Shown here: positions 52,998 through 64,000 of the stretch, in pieces
Position numbering within the stretch: the stretch's first letter is position 1
Layout: the number at the start of each line of letters is the position of its first letter
Source of the DNA: Linum tenue
Lineage: Eukaryota; Streptophyta; Magnoliopsida; Malpighiales; Linaceae
DNA: 64,000 bases
Assembly: GCA_946122785.1 (NCBI GenBank)
Contig: CAMGYJ010000003.1
Span: 2,542,001-2,606,000 of the forward strand
Direction of reading: 5' to 3'
Position numbers and translations under genes: made by a program
Notes under the pieces: model-generated
Database searches by the model: none
Told to the model about the DNA's origin: nothing
What the model saw: the letters and a program-made list of their open reading frames with translations, nothing else

Positions 52998-55900
52998 TCA
53001 AGATTTATTCAATACTACATTGCCTGAAACGAACCTTACCCGGCTGCATTGCTTTAACCTGGTAATGGCCGATTCAGACTTACAGAGCAACAGGTCCAGG
53101 TACACTGCCGTCAACGTGGCTTCCGGGTTTCCTGGGACGAGGGTCAATGCTTGTGTCACGAAATGGTAGGCTCGTTCGAGCTCTCCTTGCATGGCGTACA
53201 TGGCGGCGAAATTTGCATAGAGGGTTCCACGTGCCTCGGCTGGCTTCAGGAATGCAATGCTTTGTGATTCCTCTACAGAGTTAGAAGACTTGTTCTGTGC
53301 TGCTGCTCCATTTGACTCCTCGGAATCCAAACTTTTCTCCACTAGCAACTGCTCAAAATCCTCTTGCTTGAAGGGCAACTCAACATCGTTTCCACCAGAG
53401 AGATAAATCGACAAATGCTCGGCTGCTTCTTTTGGCCTGTTCAGTAAGCAGAGTGATTCTGCTGCATACAAGTGTCCAAGAAAGACGAAAATCTTCGAAC
53501 ACTCCGGTAATTCCAAGAGAGACATTGCACTCAACAAAGCCTTGGTCGGGTTTTCAAGTTCCAGCTCAACATATGCAAGGTTTGCAAGAAGAGCTTGCTT
53601 AATCATCTGGTTTTCTCTCCGATGGACAACTTCGTAGTAAGATATCGAGTTCTGCATAACCTCCTGGCTTGGTGTTCCTCCTTTTTGCTCTTTCGCATCA
53701 CCATTTGCATTAATCAGACCCATGTTACCAGCCGAGGCTTTGGCATCAATACCTGTCAAGTTCTTGTGATTTGGGCTCTTAAGAGTGCCGTCGGATTCAT
53801 TTTCCTCCAAGGAGAAAGATGACGGTAACCCATACTTCAGATGGTTTAGTTCGGAGTAGTCTAACAAATGCAAAGCATTGAATAGGCACTGCCGAGCAAA
53901 GGACATCGAAAGCTTAGGTTGACCATCGCCCATTGACAGAACCTCTTTTTCAGCAAATTCATTTCTTGTTTTCCCATCGTCCACAGCAAGATACCTCCAT
54001 TTGCCCTTACCCACAACATGTACCATGATGTCTGATTTGCCAGAAGAGGCACCACTGCAACCTCTAATTACTCCCTTTTCTAAAGCCATGATACAGCATT
54101 CAGCAAGACGGAGCCAAAGAAGAGGCCTGTTGTAGAATATTAAACTAGCCTTCTGAAAACACCGAGCAGCCAGGAAAGGTTTCCCACATGCCAAGTGCTG
54201 CACGCCACAATTGTACAATATGGGGAGAGACTTATCCTGTGACAGAGTTAACAGCTTTAGAGGCTTGTCCTTCCGAAGAGATGAACAGCTGCTCAGTGCT
54301 TTTGAGAAGAGGACTGATGAGGTGTGGTATTTCCCAAGCTGATAGTAAATGCAACCTAAGTTGTTGAACATGTTTGAAATTCCCATTTCTGTTCTATTAC
54401 TCGATGCCATCAAAAGCTTGATAGCTTTTCGGTGGTTGCCACGGGCATATTCAAGCTGAGACTTCAAGAGTAAGGCTGTTGATGAGTCTCTCCCTCGTGC
54501 AATGTTCATAGCCAGCTTCACTTCACGCTTAGCATGTTTCAAGTTCCTGGTCAGAAGAAGAAACTGAACCTTGTATAGTTGCAACTTAAGCTTCAAATCG
54601 ATGGTAGACATAGACCTATCCCCTGAGGTCCTTGAAAGATCAGTAGACGATGAAAAGCCTGGTGGCTTCCCCAAGCCCTGAGAACTTATGTCGAGAGAAA
54701 ACATAGATTCATACTCCAGCGACTCCTCTGATAATGATAGTGACCTTGATAACGAACTTTCTAAGGAATTCCCGCTAGCCCCTAAATCAGAATTAGATGC
54801 ATCGACTGCTGATGAACTGGTTGGAATAGAGGAAGATTTTGCAACTAGATTCGTTGAGTGTTGCAGTTGTGCATTACCGTTATCACCATGATTCACAGTA
54901 TTGACACCGAACGCTTTCTCTAAGTAAAGTAGCACATCCTGAAGAATATTAGAAAGAATATAATATTACTGTGCACATTTTTCAACTGAACGAGAGATCT
55001 TAAAAGACATATGAAACTGGGACAAAAGTCAAGATTCATGGAGAGTAACATGCAAACAATGCCCAATGAACGAAAATTATGTTCTAAAGGGAGCCACTCA
55101 ATAGGAGGTAAATACACAATGTAACAATAAAAGTGGTGTACAGGAAGTGAAAGTTGATGAAATAAAATCATTTCGTAGCACTAACCGCTATATATTAATC
55201 TAGCACAACAGTAACCAAAAGCACAACTATAAGTCATGGTCAATGGAAAGTTTCCAACTCAAGGAAGACCCAGCATGAAATTTTGCTACATACACCACAC
55301 CATTGAAAAATGCAGAGTTATTCAACGGAAAAAAAAATGCAGAGCAACAAAATGATTAATATAATTCACTATTTCCCTTCAAGATGTTCAATAAGGCTAA
55401 CCTAAGCGACAAATAAGGAGAAGGCATCCTAGAAGGCAGTAAAGTTCCTATCTGAAAGTTTAATCACAAAAAAAAAGGGTTGCTATTTGAATTGAAAATG
55501 AAACAGCATGTCTCAGCTTACAATACATAAGCTGTTTCTGACTGAAAGAAACTACTGATAGAGGGAATATGCAGCATAGAAACTGAAGTGTCATGTCCAG
55601 AGACAATTGAACTTACAGCAGATTTGGATGCATCTTGACAAGCAAGTGCGACATCCAGCAATAACAAGCAAACATGAAGAGCTGTCGTCTGCACATAAAG
55701 ATCAGGATCAGGAAATATAAGTTTAACCCAAATGAACAATTCGACATTAACAGTTAAGTACCTCGTCTATTGGCTCAATATTGTGATACAGAGGCTCTAA
55801 CACTGATAGGGCTTTCGTATACTCATGAAGATGATACCAGATAATTGCCTACAATTCCCAAAGGCAAAAGGGAAATGTTATTTTCTATTCCACAGTAATC

Positions 55901-57432
55901 GGTTACATAAAATCAACTGGGAGACATCACAGAAGACAGAACCCACAATGTTTAGAGTTGCCACAGCTGGGTCAAATTCATCCATGTAAACAAGTGTTCC
56001 ACTATTTCCACCAGACGACTGATGTGTCATCGTACCACTTCCTTTAGAACCAGGTGCGACTTTGTTGCTACCAACTTCCACAGCTTCTCCCGAAGCATTT
56101 GCAAGGTCCTCGCTTTTCTTCTGATCTCATAAAAACCAGCATGAAAAATGGATATATCAACTACCACCCAAAGAATCAAAGTCATAACAAAAAATCCACA
56201 AAAAATTTGGCAGCACCAAATCAATCCAGGTAAACTGGCAACTCTGAGTAGTCACACAAAGTGACATATCCTGCTGGTGCAAGGATACACTGGAACCATC
56301 ACAGATTCATCAATGATAAAAATACCCACTTGTTGAAAAATAATTAAGGAACTCACTGCTTCACAGCATAAAACACTCAGTTTAAGGGTCTGGTCAAATA
56401 GAAGCATGCATGATAAGCAACCAAACAATGTAGAAACCTAGTGATAGTTTGTAAAACCTTGAGCTTCAAAAGAAAGAGGAAAGAAAACAAGTCGTACCTT
56501 GACGGAGTTGAGCACATCAAGCAACTTCTTAGGATTCGAACAACCATCTCGAAAATATTCTGCTATAGCAATATTGTGAAGTACCTAGCAGAGATGTGAA
56601 CGGATTCAAAAAGCCAAACTTTAATTAAAGGAGATGAACAGTAAACAAACTTAACAAAATGACCACAGCCACAAACCCATCCATCCCTAAATTGTCCACT
56701 GGACAAAATACCAGAGGCCATTAATTCAAACTAATTGACAGCACTTGTTAAACCTCAAGTTTATACAATTTATCATAATCTCCATTATCACTACCAATTA
56801 TACCTGTGTATTAAGTCCATAATAGCAACCAGATGCCGATCTAGATGATTCTCTTCTCCTAAGAACTTCACTAGCTTGCATACTAAAATCAAAGAGGGGA
56901 AGACGGCTAAACAAGTTCGACATACATAAATTCATATTCCAAGTAAATACCTGTCAACCCCATATAAACACCCTAACCCACTTTCACATCTACATTCCAC
57001 AGTAAGACTATTCCCTAACCAGAAAATTTCAAATACCACCAGCTTCTTATCACTAATCCCAGCCCATACTACTAAAAAAATCAGGGAATCGACCAACAAG
57101 TCCAAGTGGAAAAAACGAAACCACTAGCAACTAACTAACTGAGCTCAACTGTCAAAAGACTAAGCCAGATAAGTAACAATGAAGAGCACGAGCAGGGAGG
57201 TCAGAAGAATCACTTTAGGATCGCCTTCTTTCTTCAGCTTGAGCTGATGCATAACATCGAGGCAGTCGGAGAAGCGGCGGGACGTGAAGTGCAATGCGGC
57301 GTCCTTAGCGAGAGCAGCGGTCAAGGAGAGAACTGCGTCGTCCTCCCCGTTGGATGACGTGGAAGTGCCGGTCGCCGGTGCGGCCGCCGCAGGGGAGGAG
57401 GAGGATTGAGATGCCGAATCTCGCGAGTCCAT
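52998..57432 (-). CDS. CNOT10: CCR4-NOT transcription complex subunit 10 (CNOT10)
   Basis: Six coding exons, all phase 0 with GT/AG borders: 57432-57214, 56584-56498, 56120-55947, 55848-55762, 55688-55617 and 54938-52998, giving 859 aa, the usual plant length. The start MDSRDSASQSSSS is followed by LTAALAKDAALHFTSRRFSD and VLHNIAIAEYFRDGCSNPKK. Tetratricopeptide repeats dominate, for example MFNNLGCIYYQLGKYHTSSV, PILYNCGVQHLACGKPFLAA and LYANFAAMYAMQGELERAYH. CNOT10 is a scaffold subunit of the cytoplasmic CCR4-NOT complex, which shortens mRNA poly(A) tails. The C-terminal LKQCSRVRF is typical. It is co-oriented with eIF3c and convergent with family unit 6. I see no disabling change. Confidence 0.93.
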
Positions 57433-57954
57433 GGCGCAGATCCAACGAGGCAGCGGGCGAATTTTTCAATCTGAAGGCGCGGACTAATGTATTCGAAAAC
57501 CTTGCGCAACTGTGAAGAAACCCTAAGTCCCCCTCACGGAAATCTGGGAAGAGACGGAGCGAGAAGTTGGAATTTCATTCCAGTAAGGGAGAGAAAGGGA
57601 TTGTCGGGAGCTCCTAGGGTTCTGGAGATTTTTGCAGAAGAGGAGGACAAGCTGCGTCTGCGCGCGACTGAATCGCAGAGAGGGAAGAAAGGAGTTGGAA
57701 ATGGAAGAAAGAAGGAGAAGGAAGGAGGAAGAAGAAGACGGAAGGAATACGGATAGAAAGAGAAGAAACGAGTTTCGGGGTTTGTTTGTTTTTTTTTTTT
57801 TTTTTACTTTTCTTTCAATTTTCATTCTCAATCATTTGTGCTTTCGGTGTTCATTTCCTAGAGGGCTTTTCCGGCCCAACTTTCTGGAAATTTCATTGGG
57901 CTTTCATTGTTTGAATCCCTAACCTTTATTTGCCGCATCATAGACGTGAGTCCC
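57433..57954 (-). promoter_or_regulatory. CNOT10 upstream region
   Basis: About 520 bp from the CNOT10 ATG to the Pong-like element. A GA/CT-rich tract at 57650-57770 and a T(17-20) run near 57788 lie here, the CT-rich side on the minus strand, as is common in plant 5' UTRs. No clear TATA box found. Confidence 0.45.
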
Positions 57955-59048
57955 GGCCAACTTCAATGCAAGATCCCAAATTTGGGGAACTTCCTTCCCA
58001 AATCCAAATTTGAGGATTGTCTTCAATTTGGTTCCAATGCTCCTATCCTTAAATTTGAAGATCTTCCTTTTTCTAGTTTTTTTATTTAAAAATGTATTTA
58101 TTATCATCTTAATATAATTTGTTCATATTAATTTTTGTATATTTCATCATCATTTTTAAATACAAATTTTTCTATAGAATTTTTTCAAATTCCTAGATCT
58201 TGGGATATTGCCACAGTTAATGATATAATGTTGGCATTCATTATATTGCACAACATGATAATCGAGGATGAGCCGGTTGATTTTGACGATAAGATGGAAG
58301 ATAGTTTTGATTATGAGGTCCACGACCAACAACTAAATAATGTCGACAGAGATATTTCAACTCTAACTGAATACTTGGCTAGGAATAATAGGCTTCGTGT
58401 TGCACCAACACATCATGGGGTTCGTCAGGAGTTAGTCGAGCATATTTGGAACTTGCATGGAGATATTTAGTCATGTTTGTTGCTTGGTATCGATATTGGG
58501 ATGCTTTGTAATTCAATTAAAGTAGTAGTTGAGATCAATTTGTTTTGTAATTCAAGAATGCATTTTCATTCCAATAATATATTTTCCATTTAACATCGGT
58601 CTAGTTTTTGTTTACGCACAACTTCAGGATGATAAACATAAAATTTAAATAGGATGAATTTAATTTAAGTCATCTTATCAAATAAAAGAAATTAAACAAA
58701 ATATTAATAGAAAATTTAATACAAATCAAAGAAGCCTAAAAAAATACAAAACATTAATTCAAACTACCTTAATTAATTAGATATCTCTGCCTACTTTCTC
58801 TTAATTAATTTCACATAATTATCAATTAAACAAAAAAAAAAATCAACAATAGCAGGCGGAACAACCGCCAGCGCTGCTCCCACTCCCCATAAATGTCGAG
58901 TTTGGCATTCCATCCCCCAAAACTGGCGACCCAATTGTCGACCTCCCTCATAAATGGCATCCTTCGCCAATTTTGACTCCGTGTTGGAGCTCACAAAATG
59001 CCATTAATAACGACTCCCCTATTTATAGGGGTTGCATTGGAGTTGGTC
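57955..59048. mobile_element. Pong-like PIF/Harbinger element remnant
   Basis: TIRs GGCCAACTTCAATGCAA (57955-57971) and TTGCATTGGAGTTGGTC (59032-59048) match at 15 of 17 positions and resemble Pong/Ping termini (GGCCAxTxxCAATG). TTA follows on the right, but the left 3 bp are CCC, so the TSD is not intact. It contains a C-terminal transposase fragment and is internally deleted. Confidence 0.75.
58180..58470 (+). pseudogene. PIF/Harbinger transposase C-terminal fragment
   Basis: Reads NDIMLAFIILHNMIIEDEPV and ends RQELVEHIWNLHGDI*, the end of the DDE_Tnp_4/ALP1-like transposase family (I-x-LHNMIIEDE is its hallmark). The catalytic DDE part is missing. The strand agrees with the TIR layout. 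Confidence 0.8.
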
Positions 59049-59051
59049 TTA

Positions 59052-60166
59052 ATCTGATATTAACATTTAACATGTACAAAGATGTCCTAAGTCCTAACCA
59101 CATCACGAAGGAGCTAATGATTTTAGTGGACTGAGATATTAGATAGAAGTTGCCATCTTGGATATGATTAGGAATGTCAATGTGATCCATTCATCCTTCC
59201 ATCGAAACCAACTTTATTAGGAAAAGTTTCATTAAAGTGGTTTTGGCCCCAAATTCAACTAGGTTTCCCATTAGGAAATAAACGTGAATGACCCTAATTC
59301 AACTAGATTTCCCATTAGGAAATAAACGAGAATGATGACGAAAGAGTTTGTATTTTATGTATTCGATCGAAAACATTCAATCTTAAATAAATGTATTTAC
59401 GCACTTCAAGATTGTGGTCATTCATCTTTCAAGAACTCAACCTATCTAATACCTACTTAATTCGAACTTGCGATCACTCATTTCTCAAGAGCTCATCCTA
59501 CCTCGTACGCTCCAACAGAGTTTCGATTCTCGCTCGTCCTCGCTACTCTCAATAGAGCATCGAAGTCTTGAACAAAAAGTACTTGGTAAAAGTGTTATCA
59601 AAGGATACTGACGTGTGTTTCCCCTATACCTATTGACATGCATATAGCCAGATTTTGATACTATCAACAGTCTCCTCCCAAATCCATTGTCATCACCTTG
59701 TACCGATGACTTCTATGCCTACTTAAAATTAATATACGCGAAACTAAGACCTCCAGGTTGGACCACCTTGAAGCTCTAGCTCGCGCCTAGCACCATCGCT
59801 CGTAAGCTCCAAATTTGGCACAACACCATTCACACACACAAACCAACAGAAAAAGAGTAAAACGAACCCACAAACAACAGCCCACCATCTGAAAACCAAA
59901 TTACCAGTTCCCATACTTCCATGTCCATTAAAAAATGTGTACCTTACAACCAAAAAGAGACAACGAGTTCTAAGAACAGTTCAAGAATCTAACAAATTTA
60001 AATTATTCTCCAAGGAAAGAGGGGGAAATGCCTCCTGCGCTGCTACCTGATTTCAAGTTTACCTCAACGGGAAACACAGTAGGGCTGCAGCCCAAAACTC
60101 AAATCGCAAAACTTTAGTTCTCACCTGAGGGGAAGGAAAAATTTGATAGGCTTTGGCTCGATTCGT
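59052..60166. other. Spacer and probable eIF3c 3' UTR
   Basis: AT-rich. A direct repeat (AATGACCCTAATTCAACTAG-like, 59240-59330) is visible. The eIF3c 3' UTR probably occupies the last few hundred bases. No gene recognised. Confidence 0.45.
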
Positions 60167-63100
60167 TTAAGCGTGAACTCCGCGATTCAGACTGACCATT
60201 CGGGTAGAACCATCCATCGGAGAGCCCCTCACGGCTGAACTAGCCGTCCTCCGCGATCCGCCGCCGGTGTACGCCGACGAATCCTGATAACGAGAGCCGC
60301 CACCTCCTCTTACCTGGCTCCCCCTGTTGTACCCGCCGCCTCTACCACCACCTTGACCAGACCTCCCGCCACCACCATACCCTCCAGAACGGCCACCGCC
60401 ACCTTGTCTTCCCCCCTGTTGATTGTAGTTATCCTGCCATTTACCCCCACCAGCAGCAGCATTGGCATAGTCCTGCCCGTCCCTCCTCCGCATCGGTAGC
60501 TCCATCCCACCGCCACCACCAGACTCCATGGCCCTCTCGTTGCTCTCCGCGAGCACCGACAGCTTCTCGGTCAGCTGGAACGACAGACCCTGCAGCCTGG
60601 AGTATTCGACGTCGTGGAACACAACGCACTCCGTCGGCTGGTCCCAGCTTGCGTACAGCTCCTCGTTGATCATCATCTTGCTCACCACGCTGTGGGTCTG
60701 GGCCCCCGACAAGTCGAACATGGTCATCAGCTGCTCCAAGCTCATGGAGTTGTAGGACAAGGAGTAGGTCAGGAGATAGGTTCTGAGAGCTTCCTCCTTG
60801 ATTTTGGACTTGAGCATTCCGAGGACGGCCTCTTTGTTCTTGAGGAGGCGCCAGATGTCGAGGGACTCGATCACCTCGATCGATTTGACAAAGTCTCCCT
60901 TCGTTAGGGCTCGAGTTGCCGCCATCACGTGGTCGCGAACATTCTCGGGAGGGCCGGTGAAAGTCTGCCTCTCGCTGATCTCGAGAAGACGCCTGAATGT
61001 CTTGCTGATGAGTCGGCGCCTGGAGTCGTGAGTGTTGGCTGCCATGTTGGGGACCTCGAGGAGCATGGCGCATATGAGGTGGACGGCTTCCAGAAGCTCG
61101 AGGTTGATGTGCATGTGGTATGGCATCTGGCGTCTCCTTTCCAACCTCTCCTGTTAGTATATAAATGGTCCGCAACAATAAGAAATCAGTCGAGGACATT
61201 ATAACCATGATCAGAAAGCAGTAAAAGAAGATGTTCCAAAGCTGGATTTTTTCATCCAGAGTAGGATACTGTTATATATTGGTCAATAACCATCGGAATA
61301 GACAAGAAAAGCTGGCCTTGCCGCCCAATTATATTTTGTGACTTATCATCAGTTTGTGCAATCAGTTCACCGACAGATCCAACATGGAAATCCCCTAACA
61401 CATAACTGAGCTACCACACAGAAAAGCAATAGACATTTCATCCAGTTTTCGACTTTTATGAGCAAATGAACCTATCATTTCCATCCTCTTTCACTACTAG
61501 GTAGAACACTTGGGCTTCAACAAAGACAGTCTATTTAGTTTCCACATACACAAGAGCAATAGAGTTCCTGATAAATGTCAAGCTGCTAAGAATATCTCAA
61601 TCAATATGCAAAGCTGCACTCAATTCCTTATATTACTAGATATATACTGCTATGAACACATCATGCTTCAGCAAGAACACACCATTTATAATGAATCAGT
61701 AAGAGAGTACACGCGAGACTCTCATTTCAGGGACATGAAAAACAAAATACGCAAGTACCTGTTCTGGGGTCTTCTCGTGATATCGACTTTGAGACACACC
61801 TTGGGCGAGCAACTCCTTTACCCTTCCACCAGAATATAGTTCAGAAAGGCAACCATGCGCTTCAGTGATTAGCCCAACCCTAAATGCACATAAACCAAGC
61901 TGTGCCATGGCCCTGTTGAACAGGATCTGAGTAGAAATATCCAAATGCTGAATGTTATCCTGCAAGTGACTCATCAACAACAGATCACGAGCATTGGAAA
62001 ACTCATCCAGGAGGGCATGGTGATAGATATCACAAAGCATCGCTCGAGCTTTTGTCCTGTCATCACCATATTTGTATATGAGAGACACCAACATGTCCAT
62101 CATTGTTCTGCTATTCTCAGGGAAAGTGGGCTTCCGAGGAACCACCTCAGGAACAACAACAAATGCAGGTGGTCCTCTACTCTCTTCTGCCTTTTCATCA
62201 CCAGTGTCCCCGCCTTCACTTTGTTCAGACAGCTTCCTCATAGCATCAAAAACTTCCGGTGGCTTGTAGTACACCAGTTCCTCCCGCCTCAAAGCAACCT
62301 TTGATGCTGCTTTATAGTCGCCAGCTCGCTCAAGATATTCCTGAACGTTTTCAGCAAGAACCAAAAACATAAGCTCATCTTGCAGCCTATCAACATACTC
62401 ATGGGTATGAGGGTCAATGCTCTGCAAGCTCTTGAAGAACTCCACGTCAATTCTCTCAAGGAAGGCGACCAAGTTTCCCCAAACACGAATAGTACTCTCA
62501 TGGTATGCTCCCTTCTGCGTTTCATTCTCTTCCGGCTCAACCGTATCATCCACAACTATATTTCTATGCTGGAAAACAATATCGAGGATAACCAACATAT
62601 TCTGCACACATTTTTTCCACACATTTATAGGCATGTAACCGTTTAGCCCTGGATTTACATCAAACTGAGCAGACACCACACTGAAGAGAATCTCAAGTTT
62701 CTGGGCAGGGGTCTTGGCAACCTTAGTCAAGAAACTTAACTGCTCAACCTGCTCGAATCTCCCGGTGCCTTTCCTACCACGAGCTGCAACAACTTCTTTG
62801 AACTTTTTGTTCACCACATCCCAAGTAATTTCACTAGGGTCTTTGGCGAACTGCTTATCCATGAGCTTCTCCTTCTTGCTCAACATCTTCTCCCAACCAC
62901 CCTCACCCTCAATTTCCTCATCGTCCTTCCCATCATCTTCCTCTTCATCCTCGTCCGACATCGCATTAACATCCTCAGCAAAAGTGTCAGACCCATCGTC
63001 GTCGTCATCTTCATCATCCTCCTCATCTGCCTCCTCCTCACTCTCAGGCTTCTCCCTGTACTTGGTAATCATATCCTCATACTGCTTGTTGTTCTTCTTC

Positions 63101-63665
63101 AACTTCTGCTTCATCGAGTTCAGCGCCTTCGCATTACTGCTGCTCATCTTTTTCTTGGCCTCCTTATTAGCCATGGCCTGGTTCAGGAAATCCTCCAGCA
63201 TCACCAGTGCCTTAATGTATAGGCTCGGAACCTTGACAGCTTCCGTCACCCGCATTACTTTCTCCAGCTGCTTGTTAATTTTGTCGAAGCTCTCCAGCAA
63301 GCTCACCCAATCGTTAATCTTCATCGCATTTTTTATCTGTTCGAGAGTAGACGCCATTTCGTCGAACCGTTTGTCCTTGGCCGACCTAACCACACGCTTC
63401 TGGCCGTCGGAGTCGTCACTATCCGTGTCAGTTGCCCTCAGATACCTATTCTTCGCGTCGGCGGCCGAGGGATCTCCACCGCCGGCTCCGTCTTCGATTT
63501 CATCTTCGTACTCGCTCTGCTCCTCTTCCTCATCGGAATCAGAAGCACCGGCCTACGCAACAACAAACACGGCACGAATTGAATTGGGAACGCAACGGGA
63601 AAAAACTGTAGAATGAGAAAAGATCGGTGAGAGCGACGAACCTGTGTCCAGAACTTGGAAGCCAT
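60167..63665 (-). CDS. eIF3C: Eukaryotic translation initiation factor 3 subunit C
   Basis: Three coding exons with GT/AG borders, all phase 0: 63665-63642 (MASKFWTQ), 63552-61759 and 61150-60167, giving 933 aa against about 900 for Arabidopsis eIF3c. Features: an acidic N-terminus ([18 protein letters not shown]), a second Asp/Glu tract at about 178-230, the conserved eIF3c core (KAKNxx-type helices, [14 protein letters not shown]), the junction [21 protein letters not shown], a PCI domain at about 650-830, and a Gly/Arg-rich tail (about 853-900; [17 protein letters not shown]). eIF3c is a core scaffold of the eIF3 complex, which loads the 40S ribosome. The RGG tail suggests RNA contact. It appears intact. 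Confidence 0.95.
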
Positions 63666-64000
63666 TTTTTGTCGTTCAATTCAAGCAGCAGCAAAGGAAT
63701 AACTGGCACAATCGGCGGGGAAGCGACGTTCAGAAAGAAAAAAAATTCAGTGCAAGAAATCAGATCGAGTTATCAAGAGAAGCCGCACGAAGAAGACAAT
63801 GGTGAGCCGTGAGACTTACCGTAGAACAAGAGATAGAGAGGCTTCTCCCTCTTTTCGGCGGTGTATGACCTGGACGAGGAAGAGCTCTAACCTAAACTCA
63901 GGATTTAGGGTTTTGAAAACATAAGGTTCAGTTTATTTTATTTGTTTATCCGTTTTTCTTTTCTCCTCTTTTTCGGATAAATGACACAAATATTGTTTTT
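63666..64000. other. eIF3c 5' UTR and promoter region
   Basis: Contains the leader (with possible non-coding exon borders near 63820) and the telo-box. No other gene before the window edge. Confidence 0.5.
63905..63913 (-). promoter_or_regulatory. Telo-box upstream of eIF3c
   Basis: The minus strand reads AAACCCTAA (plus TTAGGGTTT) about 240 bp upstream of the eIF3c ATG. This motif is common in promoters and leaders of plant translation-apparatus genes, where it acts with other elements in dividing cells. Confidence 0.6.

Noticed and set aside
60441..61208. A 255-codon minus-strand frame overlapping eIF3c exon 3
   Set aside because: It lies in another frame of a GC-rich exon. The eIF3c frame has clear homology and consistent splice sites.
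62714..63616. A 300-codon plus-strand Ser-rich frame
   Set aside because: It is the antisense shadow of the acidic region of eIF3c (GAG/GAT codons read backward as Ser/Leu).

Overview
This is nuclear DNA from a flowering plant, most likely a eudicot. It is AT-rich and has short introns in conserved plant housekeeping genes (eIF3c, CNOT10, a PDE327-like oxidoreductase). It also carries plant-type L1 LINEs, copia and Ty3/gypsy chromovirus elements with initiator-Met-tRNA primer sites, hAT, Tourist, Pong-like and Mutator-like DNA elements. I cannot name the species. Exon models, target-site duplications (TSDs) and terminal inverted repeats (TIRs) were read by eye, and no search was run.

Layout. 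1-0.75 kb: last exons of a PDE327-like FAD oxidoreductase gene, apparently disrupted. 1.76-5.8 kb: a decayed LINE (minus). 6.1-10.2 kb: block A of a segmental duplication, containing an unknown gene remnant and a copia gag remnant, both broken by hAT-type elements. 10.8-18.2 kb: a nest. A Ty3/gypsy chromovirus (11291-17370, TSD ACGAC) sits in an F-box/LRR-like gene remnant, and a Mutator-like element (11445-13501, 9-bp TSD) carrying a cytochrome P450 fragment sits in its 3' LTR. 18.3-19.1 kb: a hAT-type MITE. 19.5-27.1 kb: a tandem cluster of a small-protein gene family (at least four units, only one with an intact frame). Three 5S-rRNA-derived segments lie at unit junctions. 27.5-31.65 kb: block B, the second copy of block A, with its own private insertions, running into another intact family member at 31987. 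33.6-39.3 kb: a LINE with an intact ORF2 between about 300-bp direct repeats. 40.9-47.2 kb: LTR-element remnants, including a copia gag split by another LINE. 47.5-48.6 kb: further fragments. 49.1-51.5 kb: the last family member, with a hAT-type and a Tourist-type element near its promoter. 52-64 kb: the conserved genic end, with CNOT10 and eIF3c both on the minus strand and a Pong-like element between them.

The functional core is the 3' (right) end: CNOT10 is a subunit of the CCR4-NOT deadenylase, and eIF3c is a core translation-initiation subunit. The left 50 kb is mostly transposon-driven. It is unusually readable because paralogous blocks supply empty sites for many insertions. The most unusual items are the unrecognised small-protein family, the 5S-derived segments, the roughly 300-bp repeats flanking the young LINE, and the P450-carrying Mutator-like element.
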